Assembly (NCBI RefSeq): GCF_001044425.1
Contig: NZ_LFML01000161.1
Span: forward strand, 1 to 50,495
Reading direction: 5' to 3'
Source of the DNA: Streptomyces roseus
GTDB taxonomy: Bacteria; Actinomycetota; Actinomycetes; Streptomycetales; Streptomycetaceae
Length of the DNA stretch: 50,495 nucleotides
The notes beneath the pieces were generated by a model that worked only from the letters and a program-made list of their open reading frames with translations, made no database searches and had not been told where the DNA came from. Both the position numbers and the translations under genes were made by a program. Every line of letters starts with the position of its first letter. The first letter of the stretch is position 1. Positions 25,249-31,929 of this stretch are shown here, in pieces.

Positions 25249-25278
25249 GGATCCCGTCCCCAACAGGGGGCGGGATCC
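25249..25278 (+). terminator. Terminator after first tRNA-Ala
   Basis: A 13-bp stem (25249-25261 with 25266-25278, one G-U pair) closes the loop AACA. It is followed by a pyrimidine-rich TTCCGTTTGTTCC. Confidence 0.85.
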
Positions 25279-25386
25279 TTCCGTTTGTTCCTCCGGTGCC
25301 TGCTGACCCGCCCCGTACCCGCGTGGCAGAATCGGGACCGCCGGAGGGGGAGTCGACGGCCCGACGTGGGAGGGAGTCGCTGACGG

Positions 25387-25620
25387 ATGGGTGCACACCG
25401 GCGGCGGTGCGACTGGTGCAACAACGGCACGCCGATCGTGCGGGACATGGACCCGGTCAACCCCGACTACCAGTACTGGTGCGAGGAATGCGCGCGGGCG
25501 CTGATCATAAAAGGCGACCCGATCGAGACGTACCGCGAGCTGGAGGGGGAGCCGATCTATGGGCGCCTGCTCGACGAGCACTGCACGCTCAAGCGGTTCT
25601 ACCAGTTCGCGAGGGCGTGA
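25387..25620 (+). CDS. Small zinc-ribbon protein
   Basis: 77 residues. Two CxxC pairs (Cys8/Cys11 and Cys32/Cys35) are spaced as in a zinc ribbon: RRRCDWCNNGTP and YWCEECARA. A charged helical C-terminal half follows, including EPIYGRLLDEHCTLKRFYQFARA. No other domain. Start is ATG 25387; upstream AGGGAG at 25371-25376 can serve as a ribosome binding site. It lies alone between two identical tRNA genes. Function unknown; such ribbons often bind nucleic acid or a partner protein. Confidence 0.8.
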   Translation: MGAHRRRCDWCNNGTPIVRDMDPVNPDYQYWCEECARALIIKGDPIETYRELEGEPIYGRLLDEHCTLKRFYQFARA

Positions 25621-25687
25621 GCTCGGCGGCGTCCGTAACGGACAAAAGGTGTGAACCGGGCAAACCCGAAGGCTCGGAAACCGATTT

Positions 25688-25715
25688 TTGGACCTGGGCC
25701 ATGACCGTGTAATGT
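25688..25715 (+). promoter_or_regulatory. Promoter of second tRNA-Ala gene
   Basis: TTGGAC (25688-25693), a 16-bp spacer and TAATGT (25710-25715) lie about 65 bases before the tRNA. Confidence 0.55.
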
Positions 25716-25781
25716 TCTCGATGTCGCCAGGGGGAACCGGCAAGGGAAACCGAGCAGGGGCCCGGCGGCAGAGAGAAACAA

Positions 25782-25854
25782 GGGGCTATAGCTCAGTTGG
25801 TAGAGCGCCTGCATGGCATGCAGGAGGTCAGGAGTTCAATTCTCCTTAGCTCCA
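25782..25854 (+). tRNA. tRNA-Ala (anticodon GGC), copy 2
   Basis: Base-for-base identical to the copy at 25170-25242, with the same cloverleaf, G3:U70 pair and no encoded CCA. It has its own promoter and terminator. Confidence 0.97.
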
Positions 25855-25859
25855 CAGAA

Positions 25860-25896
25860 GAGAAGCGGGCCACCCGGATCGGGTGGCCCGCTTCTC
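25860..25896 (+). terminator. Terminator after second tRNA-Ala
   Basis: A perfect 16-bp stem (25860-25875 with 25881-25896) with loop GGATC, then GTTGTG. It isolates the tRNA unit from leuS. Confidence 0.92.
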
Positions 25897-25936
25897 GTTG
25901 TGCGGAACGGTCGAGCGGCCGCCGGACCCGCTGCGG

Positions 25937-25942
25937 TACCCT
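25937..25942 (+). promoter_or_regulatory. -10 box of the leuS leader transcript
   Basis: TACCCT, 6 nt before the leader-peptide ATG at 25949, predicts a transcript that begins at or next to that ATG. No good -35 hexamer was found at 16-19 bp. Confidence 0.55.
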
Positions 25943-25948
25943 GGCGCC

Positions 25949-25987
25949 ATGCGTGCCGTACGCCTTCTGCTTACCGAGCCGCGCTGA
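25949..25987 (+). CDS. Leucine-rich leader peptide of leuS
   Basis: A 12-codon frame encoding MRAVRLLLTEPR and ending in TGA. It has three consecutive Leu codons CTT-CTG-CTT (25964-25972); CTT is rare in such GC-rich genomes. It lies about 40 bases before an intrinsic terminator and 113 bases before leuS, the arrangement of a ribosome-mediated attenuator. Slow decoding when leucyl-tRNA is scarce would stall a ribosome over the 5' part of the downstream fold. Expression is inferred, not shown. Confidence 0.7.
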   Translation: MRAVRLLLTEPR

Positions 25988-26050
25988 TCAGTACCGACCC
26001 CGAGACGGTCGGCATCGGCGCGGCGTCCCCTCCTGTGCGAGGGGTTTTTT
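25978..26050 (+). promoter_or_regulatory. Candidate leucine attenuator with intrinsic terminator
   Basis: GCCGCGC (25978-25984) pairs with GCGCGGC (26018-26024), enclosing the hairpin CCGACC/GGTCGG (25994-25999 with 26007-26012). Immediately after comes the terminator stem CCCCTC (26027-26032) with GAGGGG (26039-26044), followed by six T's (26045-26050). The left arm of the long stem overlaps the end and stop codon of the leader peptide, so ribosome position should decide which fold forms. I did not find an obvious antiterminator pairing directly with the CCCCTC arm. Confidence 0.65.
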
Positions 26051-26100
26051 CGTTTGGGCAGGCAGAGACGGCAGAGACGATCGATGGAGCTTCAGAAATC

Positions 26101-28971
26101 ATGAGCGAGACGAACACCCCGGCCCCCGAGGCGGCCGAGGCGCACCGTTACACGGCTGCCATGGCCGCCGACATCGAGGCACGCTGGCAGGACGTATGGG
26201 ACGCGCAGGGCACGTACGAGGCCCCGAACCCGTCCGGTGACCTGGCCGGTGACGCGTCGGTCGTCGCGCGCCCCAAGAAGTTCATCATGGACATGTTCCC
26301 GTACCCGTCCGGCGCGGGCCTGCACGTCGGCCACCCGCTGGGGTACATCGCCACCGACGTCTACGCCCGCCACCAGCGGATGAGCGGCCACAACGTCCTG
26401 CACACCCTGGGCTTCGACGCCTTCGGCCTGCCGGCCGAGCAGTACGCCGTGCAGACCGGCACGCACCCGCGCGTCTCCACCGAGGCGAACATCGAGAACA
26501 TGAAGGTCCAGCTGCGCCGGCTGGGCCTGGGCCACGACAAGCGCCGCTCGTTCGCGACGATCGACCCGGACTACTACAAGTGGACCCAGTGGATCTTCCT
26601 GCAGATCTACAACTCCTGGTACGACACGGACGCGGCCAAGGCCCGCCCGATCGCCGAGCTGGTGGCCGCCTTCGAGGACGGCTCCCGTGAGGTCCCCGGG
26701 GGCCGCTCCTGGGCCGCGCTGAGCGCGGGCGAGCGCGCCGGCGTGCTGAACGAGTACCGGCTGGCGTACGCCTCGGACGCGCCCGTCAACTGGTGCCCGG
26801 GCCTGGGCACCGTACTGGCCAACGAGGAGGTCACCGCGGACGGCCGCTCCGAGCGCGGCAACTTCCCGGTCTTCAAGGCCAAGCTGAGCCAGTGGAACAT
26901 GCGGATCACCGCCTACGCGGACCGCCTGCTGGACGACCTGGACGCGCTGGACTGGCCCGAGGCCATCAAGCTCCAGCAGCGCAACTGGATCGGCCGCAGC
27001 GAGGGCGCCCGCGTCGACTTCGCGGTCGGCGACGACGCCATCACGGTGTTCACCACGCGCCCCGACACCCTGTTCGGCGCCACCTACATGGTGCTGGCGC
27101 CCGAGCACGCGCTGGTCGAGAAGATCGTCCCGGCCGAGTGGCCCGAGGGCACGCACCAGGTGTGGACCGGCGGCGCCGCGACCCCCGGCGAGGCCGTGGA
27201 CGCGTACCGCAAGCAGGCCGCCGCCAAGTCGGACGTCGAGCGGCAGGCCGAGGCCAAGGACAAGACCGGTGTGTTCACCGGCGCGTACGCGGTCAACCCG
27301 GTCAGCGGCGACAAGGTCCCCGTCTTCATCGCGGACTACGTGCTGATGGGCTACGGCACCGGCGCGATCATGGCCGTCCCGGCCCACGACGGCCGCGACT
27401 TCGAGTTCGCGCGCGCCTTCGAGCTGCCGATGCGCTGCGTCGTGGAGCCCTCGGACGACCGCGATGCCGACCCGGCGGAGTGGGAGGACGCGTTCTCCTC
27501 GTACGACGGCACCATCGTGAACTCGACCGGCGAGGGCATCTCCCTGGACGGCCTGGGCGTCGTCGAGGCGAAGGCCGCCATCACGGCGTGGCTCGCCGAG
27601 CAGGGCATCGGCGAGGGGACCGTCAACTTCCGGCTGCGCGACTGGCTGTTCAGCCGCCAGCGCTACTGGGGCGAGCCCTTCCCGATCGTCTACGACGAGG
27701 ACGGCGTCGCGCACCCGCTGCCCGCCTCGATGCTGCCGCTGGAACTGCCCGAGGTCGAGGACTACTCGCCGCGCACCTTCGAGCCGGACGACGCCGCCTC
27801 GAAGCCGGAGACCCCGCTGTCGCGGAACGAAGAGTGGGTCAACGTCGAGCTGGACCTGGGCGACGGGCGCGGGGTGCGCCGGTACCGCCGCGAGACCAAC
27901 ACCATGCCCAACTGGGCCGGTTCCTGCTGGTACGAGCTGCGCTACCTGGACCCGCACAACGCCTCGGCGCTGGTGGACCCGGAGATCGAGCAGTACTGGA
28001 TGGGTCCGCGCGAGGGCGCGCCGCACGGCGGCGTCGACCTGTACGTGGGCGGCGCCGAGCACGCGGTGCTGCACCTGCTGTACGCGCGCTTCTGGTCGAA
28101 GGTGCTGTTCGACCTGGGTCACGTCTCCTCGGCCGAACCGTTCCACAAGCTGTTCAACCAGGGCATGATCCAGGCGTACGCCTACACCGACGCGCGCGGC
28201 GTGTACGTCCCGGCGGCCGAGGTCGAGGAGCGCGACGGCGCCTACTTCTACCGGGGCGAGCCGGTCAAGCGCGAGCACGGCAAGATGGGCAAGTCCCTGA
28301 AGAACGCCGTCACGCCGGACGAGATCTGCGAGGAGTACGGCGCGGACACCCTGCGCCTGTACGAGATGGCGATGGGCCCCCTGGACGTCTCCCGTCCGTG
28401 GGACACCCGGGCCGTGGTGGGCCAGTACCGGCTGCTGCAGCGCCTGTGGCGCAACATCGTGGACGAGGAGACCGGCGCCGTCACGGTCGTCGACTCCGAG
28501 CCGGGCGAGGACACCCTGCGCGCGCTGCACAAGGCGATCGACGGGGCCGGCGCGGACATGGCGGGGCTGCGCTTCAACACCGCCATCGCCAAGATCACCG
28601 AGCTGAACAACTTCCTGACCAAGGCCGGCCGGCCGCTGGAGCGCTCGGTCGCGGAGCGGCTGGTGCTGCTGGTCGCCCCGCTGGCCCCGCACATCGCGGA
28701 GGAGCTGTGGCACCGCCTGGGCCACACCAACTCGGTGGTGCACCAGGACTTCCCGGTCGCGGACCCGGCGTACGTGGTGGACGAGACCGTGACCTGTGTC
28801 GTCCAGATCAAGGGCAAGGTCAAGGCACGTCTGGAGGTGCCGCCGACGATCTCCGAGGGCGACCTGGAGCAGCTGGCGCTGGGCGACGAGGCGGTCGTGG
28901 CAGCGCTGGCCGGGGCCGAGATCCGCAAGGTGATCGTGCGCGCGCCGAAGCTGGTGAACATCGTCGTGTGA
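26101..28971 (+). CDS. leuS: Leucyl-tRNA synthetase
   Basis: Class I synthetase charging tRNA-Leu, 956 residues. Signatures: HVGHPLG (HIGH motif, about 75-78), the CP1 editing domain with FTTRPDTLFGATYMVLAPEH (about 318), and KMGKS (KMSKS motif, about 728). The C-terminal anticodon-binding region and the tail VCVVQIKGKVKARLEVP...IRKVIVRAPKLVNIVV are typical. Start is ATG 26101 with GGAG 11 bases upstream; the longer open frame through the tRNA is not coding. Likely controlled by the leader-peptide attenuator just upstream. Confidence 0.98.
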   Translation: MSETNTPAPEAAEAHRYTAAMAADIEARWQDVWDAQGTYEAPNPSGDLAGDASVVARPKKFIMDMFPYPSGAGLHVGHPLGYIATDVYARHQRMSGHNVLHTLGFDAFGLPAEQYAVQTGTHPRVSTEANIENMKVQLRRLGLGHDKRRSFATIDPDYYKWTQWIFLQIYNSWYDTDAAKARPIAELVAAFEDGSREVPGGRSWAALSAGERAGVLNEYRLAYASDAPVNWCPGLGTVLANEEVTADGRSERGNFPVFKAKLSQWNMRITAYADRLLDDLDALDWPEAIKLQQRNWIGRSEGARVDFAVGDDAITVFTTRPDTLFGATYMVLAPEHALVEKIVPAEWPEGTHQVWTGGAATPGEAVDAYRKQAAAKSDVERQAEAKDKTGVFTGAYAVNPVSGDKVPVFIADYVLMGYGTGAIMAVPAHDGRDFEFARAFELPMRCVVEPSDDRDADPAEWEDAFSSYDGTIVNSTGEGISLDGLGVVEAKAAITAWLAEQGIGEGTVNFRLRDWLFSRQRYWGEPFPIVYDEDGVAHPLPASMLPLELPEVEDYSPRTFEPDDAASKPETPLSRNEEWVNVELDLGDGRGVRRYRRETNTMPNWAGSCWYELRYLDPHNASALVDPEIEQYWMGPREGAPHGGVDLYVGGAEHAVLHLLYARFWSKVLFDLGHVSSAEPFHKLFNQGMIQAYAYTDARGVYVPAAEVEERDGAYFYRGEPVKREHGKMGKSLKNAVTPDEICEEYGADTLRLYEMAMGPLDVSRPWDTRAVVGQYRLLQRLWRNIVDEETGAVTVVDSEPGEDTLRALHKAIDGAGADMAGLRFNTAIAKITELNNFLTKAGRPLERSVAERLVLLVAPLAPHIAEELWHRLGHTNSVVHQDFPVADPAYVVDETVTCVVQIKGKVKARLEVPPTISEGDLEQLALGDEAVVAALAGAEIRKVIVRAPKLVNIVV

Positions 28972-29018
28972 CGTGGGACTCCGGCCGCTCCGGGCTTGTG
29001 GTCGAAGGAGCGTATGAC

Positions 29019-29056
29019 CCGGTGACCATGGTCTTTGACCCCGGTGACCATGGTCT
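29019..29056. repeat. Twin 16-bp direct repeats containing GACCATGGTC palindromes
   Basis: CCGGTGACCATGGTCT occurs at 29019-29034 and 29041-29056, 22 bp apart (about two helical turns). Each copy contains the 10-bp palindrome GACCATGGTC. They lie after leuS and before the hairpin at 29072. Confidence 0.8.
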
Positions 29057-29071
29057 AGGGGTTGTCCCGTA

Positions 29072-29112
29072 CGGGCAGGTTGGGGGTTCGATGGGAACCC
29101 CCGGCCTGCCCG
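29072..29112 (+). terminator. Hairpin after leuS
   Basis: An 8+8 bp stem, CGGGCAGG/CCTGCCCG outside and GGGGGTTC/GAACCCCC inside, with a 2x2 internal loop and a 5-nt apical loop. Only a short GCGTTT follows at a distance. Confidence 0.75.
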
Positions 29113-29161
29113 TGGCGTTTACGGTGGAGGGGACGGAGACGGCAGGGGAAGGGAGCCTCTC

Positions 29162-29905
29162 ATGGAGGCGGGCGTGTTGATCATCATCTTTGCCCTGTTG
29201 GTGCTGTTCGCCTTCCTGGGGCTGGGTGCCTGGGCCACCGTGAAGGCGGTCGGGGCGGCGAAGCGGGGTGTGGACCGCACGATCACCCAGGCCCGCCGGA
29301 CCGTGGAGGACACGGCGCTGAAGGCCAAGAGCTTCGGTCAGGTGGGCGTGGCGGGGGCGCTGGCGCAGCTGCGGCTGGATCTGCGGACGTCGATGAGGGC
29401 CACGCAGCAGGCGCTGTACCAGGGCGTCCAGGCGGACGCCTCGCTGAAGGAGTCGATCGGGCTGTTCGAGCGGCTCAGCGCGCACGGCTACGAGCTGGAC
29501 GACGAGCTGAAGCGGCTGGAACAGGAGCCGGACCGGGCGCGGATCGGCGCGATGCTCCCCGAGCTCAGGGTACGGACCGCCAAGATCGCGGAGGCGGCGG
29601 ACTCGCTGCGGTGGGCCGCCCGCGACCGGGCGCGGCGCTTCGCCGAGGACGACCTGTCCTCGCTGTCGGCGCAGATCGAGGTCGAATCGGGGGCGCTGCG
29701 GGACTGGTCCCGCGAGTCGGTGGACGACCTTGCGGCGGCCGCCGCGGCCTGGGACGCCCAGCAGCCGTCGGCGGGGCGCGGTTCCACCGGGTCCGCTGCC
29801 GGGGCCGCGGGCCGGTCTCCCGAGCCGCCGGCGGCCCTGAACCCGACACCTCCGAAGACCGGGTACCCGTGGCAGAAGGCGCCGCGGCCGGAGACGACGA
29901 CCTGA
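29162..29905 (+). CDS. Membrane-anchored coiled-coil protein, unknown function
   Basis: 247 residues: an N-terminal membrane helix (about 4-30, VLIIIFALLVLFAFLGLGAWATV), then a long helical region of low hydrophobicity (about 35-195) with heptad-like spacing (LFERLSAHGYELDDELKRLEQEP and ALRDWSRESVDDLAAAAAAW), then a Pro/Ala/Ser-rich tail. Start is ATG 29162 behind GGGAG. No catalytic motif. A similarly built gene near leuS is familiar in Streptomyces, but I know no function. Confidence 0.85.
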   Translation: MEAGVLIIIFALLVLFAFLGLGAWATVKAVGAAKRGVDRTITQARRTVEDTALKAKSFGQVGVAGALAQLRLDLRTSMRATQQALYQGVQADASLKESIGLFERLSAHGYELDDELKRLEQEPDRARIGAMLPELRVRTAKIAEAADSLRWAARDRARRFAEDDLSSLSAQIEVESGALRDWSRESVDDLAAAAAAWDAQQPSAGRGSTGSAAGAAGRSPEPPAALNPTPPKTGYPWQKAPRPETTT

Positions 29906-30004
29906 GCCGCGGGCACCGAGCGCCCGCCACGGGTCACCCTTCCCGACCATCCCTGGCCAGGGCCGGGCTGCCGTCGCGCCCCCACGGGCGGTAACCTCCG
30001 GCTC

Positions 30005-30850
30005 ATGTCCCGCCATGTCGCGATCGTCACCGATTCCACGGCCTACCTGCCCCAACCGGCCATGTCGCGGCACGGAATCACCTCCGTCCCGCTGACCGTG
30101 GTCCTCGGCGACGAGGCCCTCGAAGAGGGCACCGAGATCTCGGCCCGCAGCCTCGCCCTGGCCCTGCAGAAACGCCGCCCGGTCACGACCTCCCGGCCCA
30201 GTCCGGAGGAGTTCGTACGGGCCTACCAGGCGGCCGCGGACGGCGGTGCGACCGGAATCGTCAGCCTGCACCTGTCCGCCGAGTTCTCCGGCACCTACGA
30301 CGCCGCCGTCGTCGCGGCCAAGACCGCCCCGGTGCCCGTCCGCGTCGTCGACACCGGCATGGTCGCGATGGCCCTGGGCTTCTGCGCCCTCGCCGCCGCC
30401 GAGGTGGCCGAAGCGGACGGTTCCGTCGACGAGGCCGTGGCCGCCGCCGAGAAGCGGGCCGCCGACATGTCCGCGTACTTCTACGTCGACACCCTCGACT
30501 ACCTGCGCCGCGGCGGCCGGATCGGGGCCGCCCAGGCCCTCCTCGGCTCGGCCCTCGCCGTCAAGCCGCTGCTCACCCTGCAAGGCGGACGGATCGAGAT
30601 GCTGGAGAAGGTGCGTACGGCGTCCAAGGCCATCGCCCGCCTGGAGGAGCTGGCCGTGGAGCGGGCCGGGGCGGGCAGCGTCGACGTGGCCGTGCACCAC
30701 CTCGCGGCGCCCGAGCGGGCCGAGAAGCTGGCGCAGCGGCTGCGCGACCGTATCCCCGGCCTGGTGGAACTGCACGTCAGCGAGGTGGGCGCGGTGATCG
30801 GCGCGCACACCGGTCCGGGGCTGCTGGCCGCGGTCGTCTCGCCCCGCTGA
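30005..30850 (+). CDS. DegV family fatty-acid-binding protein
   Basis: 281 residues with the two-domain DegV fold. It starts VAIVTDSTAYL; the SRPSPEEFVRAY and VSLHLSAEFSGTYDAA segments and YVDTLDYLRRGGRIG...KPLLTL are the ligand-site signatures. DegV (FakB-type) proteins bind acyl chains and can present fatty acids to a FakA kinase; no fakA is nearby. Start is ATG 30005, 7 nt after TAACCT (29992-29997), so the mRNA is probably leaderless. Confidence 0.94.
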   Translation: MSRHVAIVTDSTAYLPQPAMSRHGITSVPLTVVLGDEALEEGTEISARSLALALQKRRPVTTSRPSPEEFVRAYQAAADGGATGIVSLHLSAEFSGTYDAAVVAAKTAPVPVRVVDTGMVAMALGFCALAAAEVAEADGSVDEAVAAAEKRAADMSAYFYVDTLDYLRRGGRIGAAQALLGSALAVKPLLTLQGGRIEMLEKVRTASKAIARLEELAVERAGAGSVDVAVHHLAAPERAEKLAQRLRDRIPGLVELHVSEVGAVIGAHTGPGLLAAVVSPR

Positions 30851-30866
30851 TCACCGGAACGAGTGG

Positions 30867-30914
30867 CGGAGTTATCCACAACGGCCGGGATTTCCACCGG
30901 AATTGATAACTCCG
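30867..30914. promoter_or_regulatory. Inverted repeat with consensus DnaA box upstream of comEA
   Basis: CGGAGTTATC (30867-30876) and GATAACTCCG (30905-30914) form a perfect 10-bp inverted repeat with a 28-bp spacer. TTATCCACA (30872-30880), the classical DnaA box, overlaps the left arm. The site lies 23 bp and more upstream of the comEA -10 box (TACCGT, 30937-30942). Confidence 0.6.
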
Positions 30915-30948
30915 AACCGGGGTCGGGATTCGCCCCTACCGTCGGGGC

Positions 30949-31929
30949 ATGACTCTTCGCACACGTATCTCGCCCTCCTCCGGAGCCACCAGCGGTCCCG
31001 GGCGGCCCCCTCTTTCCGACGGTCGGCTGCGCCACCGCCGGCGGCGGCCGCAGCCTCCTCATTCCGAGCCCGCGGTGGTGCGGCGCCGGGCCGAAGCCCT
31101 GCTGGGCGGCGGCCCGCAGCCGCCGCCGCCTGCCCCTGCGGAGGCGGGGCCGAGTCAGGGGGCCGGGATCCGGTCCGTGGCCGACCCGCCGCCCGGCCGG
31201 ACGCCGTTGGGGGAGCCGCCGCCCGGGCAGGCCCCGCTGTCGAGGGGAGCCGCGCTGGGGCTCGCGGTGCGGGAGCGGCTGCCGCTGTGGCTTCAGGCCC
31301 GGTGTGCGGTGGAGCCCCGCACGGTGGCCGCCGTGGGGGTGGTGCTCGCCGCGGCCGTGGCCTTCGGGGCGCAGCAGTACTGGACGGCCCGGCCGCAGCC
31401 TGTGCCCGCGCCCGCGGTGGTCGCCCCGGCCACGGCACCCGCTCCGTCGGCGAGCCCCGGTCCGGCCGCCGCCGCGGGAGCCGGCGGTGCGCGGATCGTG
31501 GTGGATGTCAGCGGCAAGGTGCGTGAGCCGGGGGTGCGGCGGCTGCCCGCCGGCGCGCGGGTGGAGGACGCGCTGGCCGCCGCGGGGGGAGTGCGGCCGG
31601 GGACGGATGTCAGCGGGCTCAACCGGGCCCGGGTGCTGGTCGACGGCGAGCAGGTGGTGGTGGGCGCCCCGGCGCAGCTTGCCCCGGGCGGGCCGGGGTC
31701 CGGCGCGGGCCCGGGCGGGGGCCCCGGTGGTGCGGCCGGGCCGCTGAGTCTCGGCACGGCGACCGTGGAGCAGCTCGACGGCCTGCCCGGGGTCGGCCCG
31801 GTGCTGGCGCAGCACATCGTGGAGTTCCGGACAGCCCGGGGCGGCTTCCGCTCAGTGGAGGAGCTCCGGCAGGTCGACGGCATCGGGGAGCGGCGCTTCG
31901 CCGATCTGCGCAAGCTGGTACGGCCGTGA
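30949..31929 (+). CDS. comEA: ComEA family DNA-binding protein
   Basis: Membrane-anchored double-stranded DNA receptor in competence systems. 326 residues: a disordered Pro/Arg-rich N-terminus (about 1-120), a membrane helix (about 124-142, TVAAVGVVLAAAVAFGA), an SLBB domain (IVVDVSGKVREPGV...LVDGEQVVV) and a C-terminal helix-hairpin-helix pair with LDGLPGVGPVLAQHIVEFR and LRQVDGIGERRFADLR. The unusually long cytoplasmic N-terminus is actinobacterial. ATG 30949 is 6 nt after TACCGT. The stop overlaps the comEC start (GTGA). Streptomyces are not known for natural competence, so the role is unclear. Confidence 0.94.
   Translation: MTLRTRISPSSGATSGPGRPPLSDGRLRHRRRRPQPPHSEPAVVRRRAEALLGGGPQPPPPAPAEAGPSQGAGIRSVADPPPGRTPLGEPPPGQAPLSRGAALGLAVRERLPLWLQARCAVEPRTVAAVGVVLAAAVAFGAQQYWTARPQPVPAPAVVAPATAPAPSASPGPAAAAGAGGARIVVDVSGKVREPGVRRLPAGARVEDALAAAGGVRPGTDVSGLNRARVLVDGEQVVVGAPAQLAPGGPGSGAGPGGGPGGAAGPLSLGTATVEQLDGLPGVGPVLAQHIVEFRTARGGFRSVEELRQVDGIGERRFADLRKLVRP

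Noticed and set aside
25170..25854. The two tRNA copies as attachment sites of an integrated element
   Set aside because: The repeats are complete functional tRNA genes and there is no integrase or foreign DNA between them.
25813..26100. Extended N-terminus of LeuS reading through the second tRNA
   Set aside because: It would translate a tRNA, a terminator and the attenuator; ATG 26101 matches the LeuS N-terminus.
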